Source: CAZGOM01 sp964527265 (lineage in GTDB: Bacteria; Planctomycetota; Phycisphaerae; Phycisphaerales; Phycisphaeraceae). Taken from it: a DNA stretch of 20,518 bases. Positions within the stretch are counted from its first letter, which is position 1, and every line of letters starts with the position of its first letter. This document shows, piece after piece, positions 1 through 6,700 of this stretch. The position numbers and the translations under genes were made by a program. A model generated the notes under the pieces. That model had not been told where the DNA came from. It made no database searches and was given only the letters and a program-made list of their open reading frames with translations. The stretch is from contig CAZGOM010000098.1 of the NCBI GenBank assembly GCA_964527265.1, forward strand, positions 1-20,518, in the 5' to 3' direction.

Positions 1-473
1 TTTTTGGCTTCGTCTTCGCTGATGGAGAGGGATTTGTCTTTTTCGGCGGCGTCGAGGTGTTTGTTGGCGTCGCGGCGGGCGTTGCGGATGCTGACGCGGG
101 TGGCTTCGGCCATCTGCTTGAGGGTGCCGACGAGCTGAGTACGGCGTTCACCGGAGAGGGAGGGGATGTTGACGCGGATCTGCTTGCCTTCGGACATGGG
201 ATTTAGGCCCAGGCCGGCGCTCTGGATGGCCTTGGTGATGGCCTGGACGGAGGAGGCGTCGAAGGGGCGGATGAGGATCTGCGTGGCTTCGGGTGTGGAG
301 AGGAGGGCGAGGGATTTGAGGTCCGTCATGGAGCCGTAATAGTCGACTTTGATGTATTCGACGAGGCCGGTGGAGGCGCGGCCGGTGCGCAGGCCACGGG
401 TTTCGTTTTTGAAGTAGTCGAGGGCTTTTTCCATGGCTTCTTCGCAGGTAAGTTGGATTTCGTCGAGGTCCAT
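1..473 (-). CDS. frr: Ribosome recycling factor, 3' end cut by window edge
   Basis: Ribosome recycling factor splits post-termination ribosomes together with EF-G, in the cytoplasm. The visible 157 residues read as a typical RRF: an N-terminal helix with a conserved KNETRGLRTGRAS-like stretch near residues 22-35, then NPMSEGKQIRVNIPSL near 92-107, SGERR, and the long C-terminal helix ending in SISEDEAK at the edge. RRF is usually about 185 residues, so roughly 28 C-terminal residues lie outside the window. The ATG at 471-473 has an AAGGAG Shine-Dalgarno 5 nt upstream, which supports this start. It lies 90 bp downstream of pyrH on the same strand, the common pyrH-frr order, so co-transcription is likely. 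The gap between them holds a dispersed repeat. Confidence 0.96.
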   Translation of the reverse strand, partial: MDLDEIQLTCEEAMEKALDYFKNETRGLRTGRASTGLVEYIKVDYYGSMTDLKSLALLSTPEATQILIRPFDASSVQAITKAIQSAGLGLNPMSEGKQIRVNIPSLSGERRTQLVGTLKQMAEATRVSIRNARRDANKHLDAAEKDKSLSISEDEAK

Positions 474-490
474 GGGGGCTCCTTGAGGAG

Positions 491-530
491 GGTCTGGGGT
501 CTAGGGTCTGGGGTCTGGTCAGACAAGAAG
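491..530. repeat. Dispersed GGGTCTGG-type intergenic repeat, copy 1
   Basis: Four imperfect tandem units of GGTCTGGG/GGTCTAGG are followed by TCAGACAAGAAG. The same layout, units of GGGTTCTG followed by a CAGA-(C)-AAGA tail, recurs at 5205-5232 and 17053-17078. It sits between pyrH and frr. It has no coding potential and no terminator-like T-run. Function is unknown; it is interpreted as a dispersed intergenic repeat family of this genome. Confidence 0.6.
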
Positions 531-563
531 CATACGGGGGAGGTTGCGGATTGGTTCGAGTGG

Positions 564-1313
564 TTAAGCGTGGACGAGGGTGCCGTGGTCTGCGCCGTTG
601 GCGACGGCGGCGATGTGTCCGGGGACATTCATGTCGAAGACCATGATGGGGATGTTGCGGTCCATGCAGATGGAGAATGCGGCGGTGTCCATGACTTTGA
701 GTTGTTTGGCGATGGCGTCGCGGAAAGTGATGGACTTGAAGCGGACGGCGTCGGGGTATTTTTTGGGATCTTTGTCGTAGATGCCGTCGACTTTGGTGGC
801 TTTGAGGAGGATCTGGGCACCGATTTCGGAGGCGCGGAGGGCGGCGGCGGTGTCGGTGGTGAAGAAGGGATTGCCGGTGCCTGCGACGAAGATGACGATG
901 CGGCCTTTTTCGAGGTGCCGGATGGCGCGGCCGCGGATGAAGTTCTCGGCGACGGAGGTGAGGTTGAGTGCGGAGAGGACGCGGGCGGGAGCGCCGATTT
1001 TGTCGAGTGTTTCTTTGAGTGCGAGGCCGTTGATGGCGGTGCCGAGCATGCCCATGTAGTCGGCGGTGGCCTGGTTGATGTTTCCGACTTCGGCGAGTTT
1101 TGCGCCGCGGATGATGTTTCCGCCGCCGACGACGACGGCGAGTTGTATGCCGAGCCTGTGTGCGGCGGCGATTTCAGCGGCGATGAGACCGAGTTCTTCG
1201 GTGTCGATGCCGAGTTGTCCGGGCTTGGAGAAGGCTTCGCCGGAGATTTTCAAAAGGATGCGTTTGTATTTGTTGGTGGGGACGGGGGTGGGGGCGGTTT
1301 TGGTCTGAGTCAA
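564..1313 (-). CDS. pyrH: UMP kinase (uridylate kinase)
   Basis: Phosphorylates UMP to UDP with ATP in pyrimidine nucleotide synthesis; a cytoplasmic hexamer of the amino acid kinase family. Counted from the TTG start, it shows the phosphate-binding KRILLKISGEAF near residues 17-28, VVVGGGNIIRG at 60-70, the UMP-site AGTGNPFFTTDTAAALRA at 144-161 and LLKATKVDGIYDKDP at 169-183. All are hallmarks of bacterial PyrH. The 249-residue length is close to the usual 240. The frame is open back to a GTG at 1344-1346, which would add 11 residues but has no Shine-Dalgarno; the TTG at 1311-1313 has GGAG 8 nt upstream and gives a family-like N-terminus, so I prefer it. It is followed by frr on the same strand and is divergent from the FecR gene. 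Confidence 0.96.
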   Translation of the reverse strand: MTQTKTAPTPVPTNKYKRILLKISGEAFSKPGQLGIDTEELGLIAAEIAAAHRLGIQLAVVVGGGNIIRGAKLAEVGNINQATADYMGMLGTAINGLALKETLDKIGAPARVLSALNLTSVAENFIRGRAIRHLEKGRIVIFVAGTGNPFFTTDTAAALRASEIGAQILLKATKVDGIYDKDPKKYPDAVRFKSITFRDAIAKQLKVMDTAAFSICMDRNIPIMVFDMNVPGHIAAVANGADHGTLVHA

Positions 1314-1321
1314 GGTATTTG

Positions 1322-1325
1322 CTCC
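1322..1325 (-). promoter_or_regulatory. Ribosome binding site deciding a TTG start for pyrH
   Basis: GGAG on the minus strand, 8 nt before TTG at 1311-1313. The alternative GTG at 1344-1346 is preceded by pyrimidine-rich sequence without a Shine-Dalgarno. This is a sequence-based choice without experimental support. Confidence 0.55.
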
Positions 1326-1373
1326 GTGTTGCGTCGGGTATTTCACGGGATTGGAGGAGGGGCGTCAAGTCTG

Positions 1374-1393
1374 CCGCGGCGGGGACGCCGCGG
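1374..1393. other. Perfect GC-only hairpin between pyrH and the FecR gene
   Basis: An 8-bp perfect inverted repeat, CCGCGGCG / CGCCGCGG, closes a GGGA tetraloop of the GNRA type. It lies in the divergent gap between pyrH and the FecR gene, just upstream of both. It has no T-run on either strand, so it is not a classic intrinsic terminator. It may be a REP-like dispersed palindrome or a protein-binding site; the window holds only this copy. Confidence 0.55.
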
Positions 1394-1399
1394 AGTCGC

Positions 1400-1433
1400 G
1401 CGTCCTGTGTCCTGAGTCCTGAGTCTAAGAGGG
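1400..1433. repeat. Short TCCTGAG tandem repeat (related intergenic repeat)
   Basis: Three imperfect units of GTCCTGTG/GTCCTGAG are followed by TCTAAGAGG. The layout resembles the GGGTTCTG-type elements (units plus a purine tail) but the unit differs, so kinship is tentative. It directly follows the GC hairpin at 1374-1393, and the two may form one composite intergenic element. Confidence 0.4.
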
Positions 1434-1553
1434 GAGGGTAAGACATTTTTAGAGTGGAAAATCAGGGGTTTTTGTGGAATTTGGAAGAATTTTTTGAATT
1501 CGATGTACGAAAAGGGGTTGAGAACCGCTGTTAATAGTAGAGGGGGAGATTGG

Positions 1554-2426
1554 GTGAATGCATTGAACGATGGCGAGAAGGACAAGTTGGAGGAGGTGTT
1601 GGGCAGGCCTGGGGCTGGGCTGGAGGGTGGGCATTTGAGTTTGGTGGAATTGGAAGGGCTGGCGGCGAGGCGGCGCGGGGGTGAAGAGGTGGAATTGCCG
1701 GGGCATTTGGGGGTTTGCCCGGTGTGTCTGGAGCTTTATGAGGTGATGGTGGAGGGGGTGCCGGCGGTTTCGGAGGGGGCGATGGGGCGGTTTGAAGGGA
1801 TTTATGAAGGCGAAGAGGTGGTTGTGAGGGGGCGGATTGGATGGAGACGGTGGGTTGGGGTGGCTGCGGCTTTGATTGTATGTGCTGGACTGGTTGGGGT
1901 TTATGTGCCGATGGGGCGGGGGACTTCGGTGGCGGAGGTGGGTGGACTGGTGCGGGAAGGCGGGGCGGAAGTGGCGGCAGGGGCGGCGATTCCAGTGCGG
2001 GAAGTGCTTGTGGCGACTGGGGATACGAAAGCGGGGTTTGCGGATGGGAGCGGGGTGGTGATTCAAAAGGGGACGCGGCTGGCGATTGAGGAATCGAATC
2101 TGGGGAGCAAGACGGTGGTGCTTTCGGAAGGGCGTGTGGAGGCGTCGGTGGCGAAGCAGACGTGGGGGCGGCGATTTGAGGTGTCGACGCCGCTGGGGCC
2201 GGTGACGGTGGTGGGGACGAAATTTTCAGTGTCATGCGGGAAGGAGAAGGTGGTGGTTTATGGAAATGAAGGGAAGGCGGGGATGGAGAGTGAGATCACA
2301 GTGGTGACGGTGCGGGTGACGGAAGGCGTGGTGCGGGTGAGCAATAAGAGCGAAGAGGTGCGTGTGGGTGCGGGAGAGGTGGCGGTGATGCGGGAGCGTG
2401 AGCCGCGGATTGAAGTGGGCAGGTAG
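1554..2426 (+). CDS. FecR-domain membrane protein with anti-sigma-like zinc finger
   Basis: Probable transmembrane signalling protein of the FecR/anti-sigma type. Counted from GTG at 1554 (290 residues): a cytoplasmic region with an H51-x3-C55-x2-C58 motif, the signature of ZAS-type anti-sigma factors; one membrane helix near 101-120; then a periplasmic FecR-like beta domain, about 130-285, with the typical ATGDTKAGFADGS, LSEGRVEASVAK and STPLGPVTVVGTKFSV stretches. The frame is open upstream to TTG 1494 and ATG 1503, but GTG 1554 has a GGGGGAG Shine-Dalgarno 5 nt away. No sigma gene is adjacent, which is unusual for a FecR pair. The next gene is the exported TPR protein, 108 bp downstream. 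The family is clear; the signal and the sigma partner are unknown. Confidence 0.85.
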   Translation: MNALNDGEKDKLEEVLGRPGAGLEGGHLSLVELEGLAARRRGGEEVELPGHLGVCPVCLELYEVMVEGVPAVSEGAMGRFEGIYEGEEVVVRGRIGWRRWVGVAAALIVCAGLVGVYVPMGRGTSVAEVGGLVREGGAEVAAGAAIPVREVLVATGDTKAGFADGSGVVIQKGTRLAIEESNLGSKTVVLSEGRVEASVAKQTWGRRFEVSTPLGPVTVVGTKFSVSCGKEKVVVYGNEGKAGMESEITVVTVRVTEGVVRVSNKSEEVRVGAGEVAVMREREPRIEVGR

Positions 2427-2433
2427 GGAAGAG

Positions 2434-2514
2434 GAGTCTCGGGTTCAGAGTCCCGGGTCCCGGGTCGGGGAGGGAGTGGACGAGTGAACAGTGGACGAAG
2501 TGAACAAAGTGAAA
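2434..2514. repeat. Composite intergenic repeat upstream of the TPR gene
   Basis: Positions 2434-2470 hold imperfect units of CCCGGGT/CCGGGTC, related in style to the tandem at 18492-18523. Positions 2476-2514 hold repeated GTGGACGA(A)GTGAACA units. No ORF or terminator is visible. The ribosome binding site of the TPR gene (AAGGAG at 2521-2526) follows at once. Confidence 0.45.
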
Positions 2515-2534
2515 GTTGAAAAGGAGTGTTTACG

Positions 2535-5186
2535 ATGAAGCGGATTGGTGATGGGTTATTGAAGCGTGGTGTGGGAGCGGCGGCGGTTGCGTCGGTGCTG
2601 TTGGCGGCGGCGTTGCCTGTTTTTGGGGCTGAGCCGGAGGAGGCGCAGTTTAATGTGGTGGCGGGGTTGTATAACGCGGGGCAGTGGCAGGCGGCGGTGG
2701 CGAAGATAGCCGAGCGTGAGAAGACGGAATTGACGGAGGGGATGCGGGCGAAATATCTGCTGGCGAAGGGGATGGCGTATGAGAAGGGGCAAAAGGGGGA
2801 TGAGGCGCGGGCGGCGTATGAGGAGCTTTTGAGCAAGTATGCCGGTGCGGCTGAAGCGCAGCAGGCGCGGGTGGCGGTGATTTACCTGGACTACGCGAGG
2901 GGGGAGGCGAAAGGGGCCGGGGAGGCGGTGCTGGGGAATATCGGGAAGCTGGATATTGCGAAGCTGAGCGCGGGGGACAAGAAGAATCTGCTTTTGATGA
3001 AGGCGGAGGTGTTGTATACCCGTGCTGCTGATGCGGCGAGCAACAAGGCGGCGCTGGATGCGTATGCGGCGGCACTGGCGGCGGGGGCGGATGCAACGGC
3101 GATGGCGGCGAAAGTGTTTGATTTGTATTCACGGCTGGGGATGAACGCGGAACTGGTGGCGCACAGCGCCAATGGCGTGACGGGCGTGCAGGCGGAGACA
3201 GTGGCGCTGGTGCGAGGGCAGGCGTTTCTGGTGCTGGGGAAATTCCCGGAAGCACAGGCGGAGGCGGGGAAGGTGGGTTCGGGGCATGCGCTTTATGCGA
3301 AGGCGAGCTATGTGAAGGCGCAGGCGATGCTCAAGCAGGGGCTGCTTAAGGAAGCGGTGAGCCCGCTGGAGGCGGCGATTGCGGGGATGAAGGATCCGGC
3401 CGCTCCGGTGATGGCCCATCTGGCGCTGGTGGAATGTTTGATTGAAGCGGGGCGGGGTGAGGACGCGGCACGTGCGCTGTCGAAGGCGCGGGTGGCGGTG
3501 GATGTGGGGCCGGAGGATCAGAAAGCTGCGCTGAAGGGGCAGCTTGCACTGCTGGATGTGAGACTGGCGGCGGCGGGGACGGATCGGCAGAAGGTGATCG
3601 ATGCGGTGACACGTGCACGGGGAACAGTGGCCAGGGAGCAGCTATCGAAGTTGTTGTATCTGCGTCTGGTGAAGCTGTCGGAGGGGAAGGACCCGTCTGA
3701 GGTGCTGGGGACGTTGGGGACGGATATGGCGGTGTTTGAGGCGTCCCCGGAATATGGTGCTGCTGCTGCGGTTTATGCGAGCGCGTTTAAGAAAGCGGGG
3801 AAAGCGGAAGAGGGTGTAAAGGTATTGACCGCCTATGTGGCGAAGCAGCCGGAGACGGTGGAGGGATTGAAGGCGCGGGTGTGGCTGGCGTCGGAAGCGC
3901 TGGGGAAGAATGATTTCGCGGGAGCGGCGGGGCAGCTTGATGCGGTGATTGCGGCTGCCGGTGCCGCGGAGAAACTGGGGAAGGATGTGTTTGATGAAGC
4001 CTTGTTTAACCGGGGTGTGGCGGCGGAGAAGTTGAATGATCAGGCGGGAGCGGTGAAGGCATTTGCGGCGTTGGCGGCTCGCAGCCCGCAGCAGAGCGTG
4101 GCGCGGCGGACGGCATTGCAATTGGGGCAGGCGTATGCTGCGCAGAAGGATTACGGGAATGCCGCGGCTGTTTGGAAGAAGGCGCTGGCGGATGGGGTGG
4201 AGAATGAGGCGGATGTGCGGGACCGTCTGGCGCGGGTGCTGTTTGCGGCGAAGGATTACGCGGGGGCAGTGGAGCAGGTGGGGCTGGGCGTGAAGGCGGC
4301 GGGCGGGGCAGAGAAGGTGTCGAAGGAGAGCCGGGAGGTTTGGGCGCGGTCGCAGTTTGCGCTGAACAAATTTGGGGAGGCGGGCGGGGTGTTTGCGGGT
4401 CTGGCGGGGCAGTACAAGGAGATGCCGGGGTATGCGTTTGAGGCAGGGATGGCGTATGAGAAGGCGGGGGATCTGGCGAGCGCGGAGAAGTGGTATGCGG
4501 TTGCGGCGGAGGGGAAGGGGAAGCTGAGCGTGGAGTATGCGGGTGTGGTGGATGCGAAGGTGGCAGGGATGAGGCTGACGTCGGGGGCGGGGGATATGGG
4601 AGCATCACGGTGGCTGGGTCAGATTGCGGAGGCGAAGGATGGCAAGGGGTTTGAGACGGCGGCGGGTGCCCTGAGGAAGATCGCGGCGGCGGGGAAACTG
4701 GATGCGGCGGGGCAGGAGAAGCTGAAGGGCGTGATGGATGGTTTGGCGGTGACGGACGCGAAGAAATATGCCTTGGGGGGGATCATTGTGGAGGCGCGTC
4801 TGGGATTGGGACAGGTGAAAGAGGCGGGTGCGCTGGCGGATGCATTGCTTCCTGAGTTTGCGAAGAACGAGAAGGGGCTGGATGCGAAATCTTCAGGGGC
4901 AACGGTTGCGCCGGCGGTGTTTTATTTTGCACAGGGAGAGGCGCTGAGGGCGCGTCAGGATTATCCGGCGGCGCTGGCGGCGTATGAGACGGTGCTGGCG
5001 GCGTATCCGGTGAACCATTGGCCGGATGCTGCGGCGTGCGGTGCGGGGGAATGCCTGGTGGCGCTGGGGGATAAGTCGGGCGCTGTCGAGAAGTTTAAGG
5101 AAGTGGTGAAGAGCGCGGGGACGCAGGGGGCGGGGAAGGTTTGGAGGGAGAGGGCGGAAATGCGATTGAAGGCGATTGGGGGGTGA
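2535..5186 (+). CDS. Large exported tetratricopeptide-repeat protein
   Basis: An 883-residue helical-repeat protein, probably periplasmic, likely acting as a protein-protein scaffold. Residues 1-32 form a Sec signal peptide: MKRIGDGLLKRG, a hydrophobic core about 13-29, and a likely cut after Gly-Ala (VFGA/EP). The rest is almost entirely Ala-rich helix pairs with the TPR pattern (W/L/G-Y-A-F/A-P spacing), for example near 40-105, 465-570 and at the C-terminus in repeats starting FYFAQGEALRARQDYPAAL. No catalytic motif is seen. The start at ATG 2535 is chosen over an in-frame GTG at 2526 because AAGGAG lies 8 nt before it. It lies between the FecR gene and the ExbB/ExbD genes. TPR proteins often accompany Tol/Exb-type motors, so a role in the same envelope complex is inferred. 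Confidence 0.85.
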   Translation: MKRIGDGLLKRGVGAAAVASVLLAAALPVFGAEPEEAQFNVVAGLYNAGQWQAAVAKIAEREKTELTEGMRAKYLLAKGMAYEKGQKGDEARAAYEELLSKYAGAAEAQQARVAVIYLDYARGEAKGAGEAVLGNIGKLDIAKLSAGDKKNLLLMKAEVLYTRAADAASNKAALDAYAAALAAGADATAMAAKVFDLYSRLGMNAELVAHSANGVTGVQAETVALVRGQAFLVLGKFPEAQAEAGKVGSGHALYAKASYVKAQAMLKQGLLKEAVSPLEAAIAGMKDPAAPVMAHLALVECLIEAGRGEDAARALSKARVAVDVGPEDQKAALKGQLALLDVRLAAAGTDRQKVIDAVTRARGTVAREQLSKLLYLRLVKLSEGKDPSEVLGTLGTDMAVFEASPEYGAAAAVYASAFKKAGKAEEGVKVLTAYVAKQPETVEGLKARVWLASEALGKNDFAGAAGQLDAVIAAAGAAEKLGKDVFDEALFNRGVAAEKLNDQAGAVKAFAALAARSPQQSVARRTALQLGQAYAAQKDYGNAAAVWKKALADGVENEADVRDRLARVLFAAKDYAGAVEQVGLGVKAAGGAEKVSKESREVWARSQFALNKFGEAGGVFAGLAGQYKEMPGYAFEAGMAYEKAGDLASAEKWYAVAAEGKGKLSVEYAGVVDAKVAGMRLTSGAGDMGASRWLGQIAEAKDGKGFETAAGALRKIAAAGKLDAAGQEKLKGVMDGLAVTDAKKYALGGIIVEARLGLGQVKEAGALADALLPEFAKNEKGLDAKSSGATVAPAVFYFAQGEALRARQDYPAALAAYETVLAAYPVNHWPDAAACGAGECLVALGDKSGAVEKFKEVVKSAGTQGAGKVWRERAEMRLKAIGG

Positions 5187-5204
5187 GTTTGGGTTTTTGG
5201 AGGT

Positions 5205-5232
5205 TGGGTTCTGGGTTCTGTCAGACGAAGAA
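5205..5232. repeat. Dispersed GGGTTCTG-type intergenic repeat, copy 2
   Basis: Two GGGTTCTG units are followed by TCAGACGAAGAA. The tail matches copy 1 at 491-530 (TCAGACAAGAAG), and the unit pair is identical to copy 3 at 17053-17078. It lies 18 bp past the TPR stop codon and before the structured leader of the ExbB gene. Confidence 0.6.
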
Positions 5233-5262
5233 TTTAGTTCGATTGGTTTTGGAGGATTGGTG

Positions 5263-5352
5263 ATGAGATTTCATTCAACGGCGCAACGGGATGTCGGCCT
5301 GTTGCGGGGTACCGCCAAGCCGACAGGAACCGTCACTGGCGTTTCGGGCTAA
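5263..5352 (+). CDS. Possible 29-residue small ORF or leader peptide
   Basis: An ATG at 5263-5265 has a good Shine-Dalgarno, GGAGG, 7 nt upstream. It opens 29 codons (MRFHSTAQRDVGLL..., ending TGTVTGVSG) before TAA at 5350-5352. The peptide is basic to neutral, Thr/Gly-rich in its second half, and has no membrane helix or recognised family. The ORF runs through the competing stem-loops at 5282-5341 and ends 83 bp before the ExbB start. It could be a leader peptide coupling translation to RNA folding, or chance. Confidence is low because the ORF is so short. Confidence 0.25.
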   Translation: MRFHSTAQRDVGLLRGTAKPTGTVTGVSG

Positions 5353-5401
5353 CCAGAGGAAGAGCGGAGAGGACACGGGTCTGATTGGAATCTGACCCGT
5401 G
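5282..5401 (+). promoter_or_regulatory. Structured leader with competing stem-loops before the ExbB gene
   Basis: Three sets of pairings are visible. Fold A: 5282-5290 (CGCAACGGG) pairs with 5298-5306 (CCTGTTGCG), 9 bp with one G-U and a 7-nt loop. Fold B: 5292-5298 (TGTCGGC) pairs with 5319-5325 (GCCGACA) around an inner GCGG/CCGC hairpin at 5304-5315. A and B share bases and exclude each other. Separately, 5374-5381 (CACGGGTC) pairs with 5394-5401 (GACCCGTG) around an inner GATT/AATC. None has a following T-run. It matches no riboswitch class I can recognise. It may be a cis-regulatory RNA for the ExbB/ExbD genes. Confidence 0.4.
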
Positions 5402-5435
5402 GTACACAGACAGAAAGTCAAAAGGAAAGCAAGAT

Positions 5436-6236
5436 ATGGACTATCTGAAGTTTGCGGTGGATATGTTTTACAAGGGCGGGTTTTTCATGTGGCCGCTGCT
5501 GGTGTGCGCGATCGCTTCGATCGTGCTCATTATTGAGCGGGCCCTGTACCTGCGGGAGAACAAGATTGATTGGGACCGGTTCCACTTTGAGCTCAAAGGG
5601 GCGCTGAGTGAGAACAACCTGGAAAAGGCGGTGGTGCTGGCCGCCAAGACCAAGGGCCTGATCGGGCGGGTGATGCAGGAGTGCTTTCTGGGCATCAAGG
5701 CCGGGCACAAGAACATCGAGGAGATCACCGAGAAGGAAGTGCTCAATGAGATGGGACCGATGGAGAAGTCGCGGGGATGGCTGGCGACGATGATCCAGGT
5801 GGCGCCGCTTCTGGGGCTGATCGGGACAGTGCAGGGGATGATCCAGTGCTTCATGCAGATCGAAGCGGCGGGGGCGGCGGACCCGAAGATGCTGGCGGGG
5901 GGTATTTACACGGCGCTGATAACGACATTTGCGGGCCTGCTGATTGCGATCCCGGCGTCCCTGGCGCAGGAGCATATTCGCAAGGAGAGCAACAACATTC
6001 TGCACCATATGGATTTGTGCCTGCTGGAAGTGCAGGAGTGGGTGGATGGGAAGGTAGAAGGCAGAAGTGAGAAGGTAGAAGTGAAGACGAGGAAAGCGGA
6101 AGGGGCCAGAACAGAACACCCTCACCCCAGCCCTCTCCCTGAAGGAGAGGGGGCGGGGAAGAATGAAGAGGTACCGGTGCTGGATCCTTTGCCGACGGTT
6201 AAGCGGGCGGCGGGTTCGACTGTGGGGGGTGTGTAA
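5436..6236 (+). CDS. ExbB/TolQ/MotA-family proton channel protein
   Basis: Inner-membrane channel subunit that, with an ExbD/TolR partner, turns proton flow into mechanical work on an envelope protein. Of 266 residues, membrane helices lie near 17-33, 118-140 and 157-176. The family signature is APLLGLIGTVQGMIQCF at 123-139, and the third helix reads GGIYTALITTFAGLLIAIPA. The cytoplasmic loop lies between helices 1 and 2, as in the family. ATG 5436 is chosen, with AAAGGAAA upstream, over an in-frame TTG at 5385 that would start inside a hairpin. Residues about 203-266 form an odd hydrophilic tail, encoded partly by two dispersed repeats (6050-6102, 6116-6160). The stop overlaps the ExbD start (TAATG), implying translational coupling. 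Which subfamily it belongs to (Exb, Tol or another) is not decided by sequence alone. Confidence 0.93.
   Translation: MDYLKFAVDMFYKGGFFMWPLLVCAIASIVLIIERALYLRENKIDWDRFHFELKGALSENNLEKAVVLAAKTKGLIGRVMQECFLGIKAGHKNIEEITEKEVLNEMGPMEKSRGWLATMIQVAPLLGLIGTVQGMIQCFMQIEAAGAADPKMLAGGIYTALITTFAGLLIAIPASLAQEHIRKESNNILHHMDLCLLEVQEWVDGKVEGRSEKVEVKTRKAEGARTEHPHPSPLPEGEGAGKNEEVPVLDPLPTVKRAAGSTVGGV
6050..6102. repeat. Purine-rich GAAGGTAGAAG repeat inside the ExbB gene
   Basis: Imperfect copies of GAAGGTAGAAG and GCAGAAGTGA run through codons 205-222 of the ExbB-like gene. The same kind of sequence (AAGTTAGAAGGTAGAAGG) fills the intergenic gap at 12630-12679, so the copy here looks like a non-coding element read in frame, encoding a charged KVEGRSEKVEV-type stretch. 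Confidence 0.55.
6116..6160. repeat. REP-like palindrome inside the ExbB gene
   Basis: An inverted repeat, CCCTCTCC (6131-6138) and GGAGAGGG (6144-6151), closes a 5-nt loop and is extended by flanking CCCC/GGGG. It is read in frame as HPHPSPLPEGEGA (residues 228-240). From memory, this palindrome and its PHPSPLPEGEG translation are widespread in bacterial genomes as a dispersed intergenic repeat. Here it lies in the C-terminal tail codons of an ExbB-like gene. Confidence 0.7.
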
Positions 6237-6700
6237 TGGCACGGGCGATTAAACGACATGAGATTCCGGATAACCGGGCGATCGATATGACACCGATGAT
6301 CGATGTGGTGTTTCAGTTGATTCTGTTTTTCATGCTGACATCGAGCATGTCGCAGCCGAACCAGATTGAGTTGGATCTGCCGTCGTCGAGTTCGGGGGTG
6401 AAGGCGGATCTGCGGCAACTGATGGTGGTGACGTACCGGCATGTGGATGGGAAGGCGGAGTTGAAATTGAATGGAAAGCCGGTGACCTCGCTAGAGGATC
6501 TTGCGGCGATGATGAAGGCGTCGGGGAAAGAGGCGGCGAGTGCGCGGGTGGATGTGAGGATTGACAAGAATGTGCCGTACCAGGAAGTGATTGCGGTGAT
6601 GGATGTGCTGCGAGGCGCGGGGTTCCCGAAGTTTGCGCTGCTGACGCTTGCGCCACAGGGCGCCCCTGGAGCGGCTGCGAGCGGGGGGAAGGCGCCATGA
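6236..6700 (+). CDS. ExbD/TolR-family biopolymer transport protein
   Basis: Partner of the ExbB-like channel; its single helix carries the proton-accepting aspartate and its periplasmic domain contacts the envelope. Of 154 residues, the N-terminus reads IDMTPMIDVVFQLILFFML, with Asp23 at the conserved helix position (Asp25 in E. coli ExbD), so the motor residue is intact. The periplasmic domain, about 40-140, has the expected ELDLPSSSSG start, the ARVDVRIDKNVPYQEVIAVMD stretch split over two strands and a helix, and a short Gly/Ala-rich end. The start overlaps the ExbB stop by one base (TAATG) and the stop overlaps the next start (ATGA), so the three genes form one translationally coupled unit. 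Confidence 0.94.
   Translation: MARAIKRHEIPDNRAIDMTPMIDVVFQLILFFMLTSSMSQPNQIELDLPSSSSGVKADLRQLMVVTYRHVDGKAELKLNGKPVTSLEDLAAMMKASGKEAASARVDVRIDKNVPYQEVIAVMDVLRGAGFPKFALLTLAPQGAPGAAASGGKAP

Noticed and set aside
453..1415. A 320-codon plus-strand ORF over pyrH
   Set aside because: It is antisense to a clear UMP kinase. Its translation is a Gly/Val/Asp-rich low-complexity sequence, as expected from the strand skew, and it has no domain.
2526..2534. Earlier GTG start for the TPR gene
   Set aside because: The GTG lies right after the AAGGAG, with no room for a ribosome; ATG 2535 has the correct 8-nt spacing and starts a clean signal peptide.
5282..5341. A c-di-GMP (GEMM) riboswitch in the ExbB leader, prompted by GCGGGGTACCG
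   Set aside because: Only the GCGGGGT-ACCG fragment resembles the GEMM second stem; the conserved GGCAAA and GACGCAAAGCC parts are absent.
5385..5435. Earlier TTG start for the ExbB gene
   Set aside because: The TTG is inside the 5374-5401 stem, has no Shine-Dalgarno, and would add a hydrophilic extension not found in the family; ATG 5436 fits.
6116..6160. CRISPR repeat or transcription terminator at the ExbB palindrome
   Set aside because: It is a single copy inside a reading frame with no T-run and no spacer pattern; it fits a REP-like dispersed repeat.
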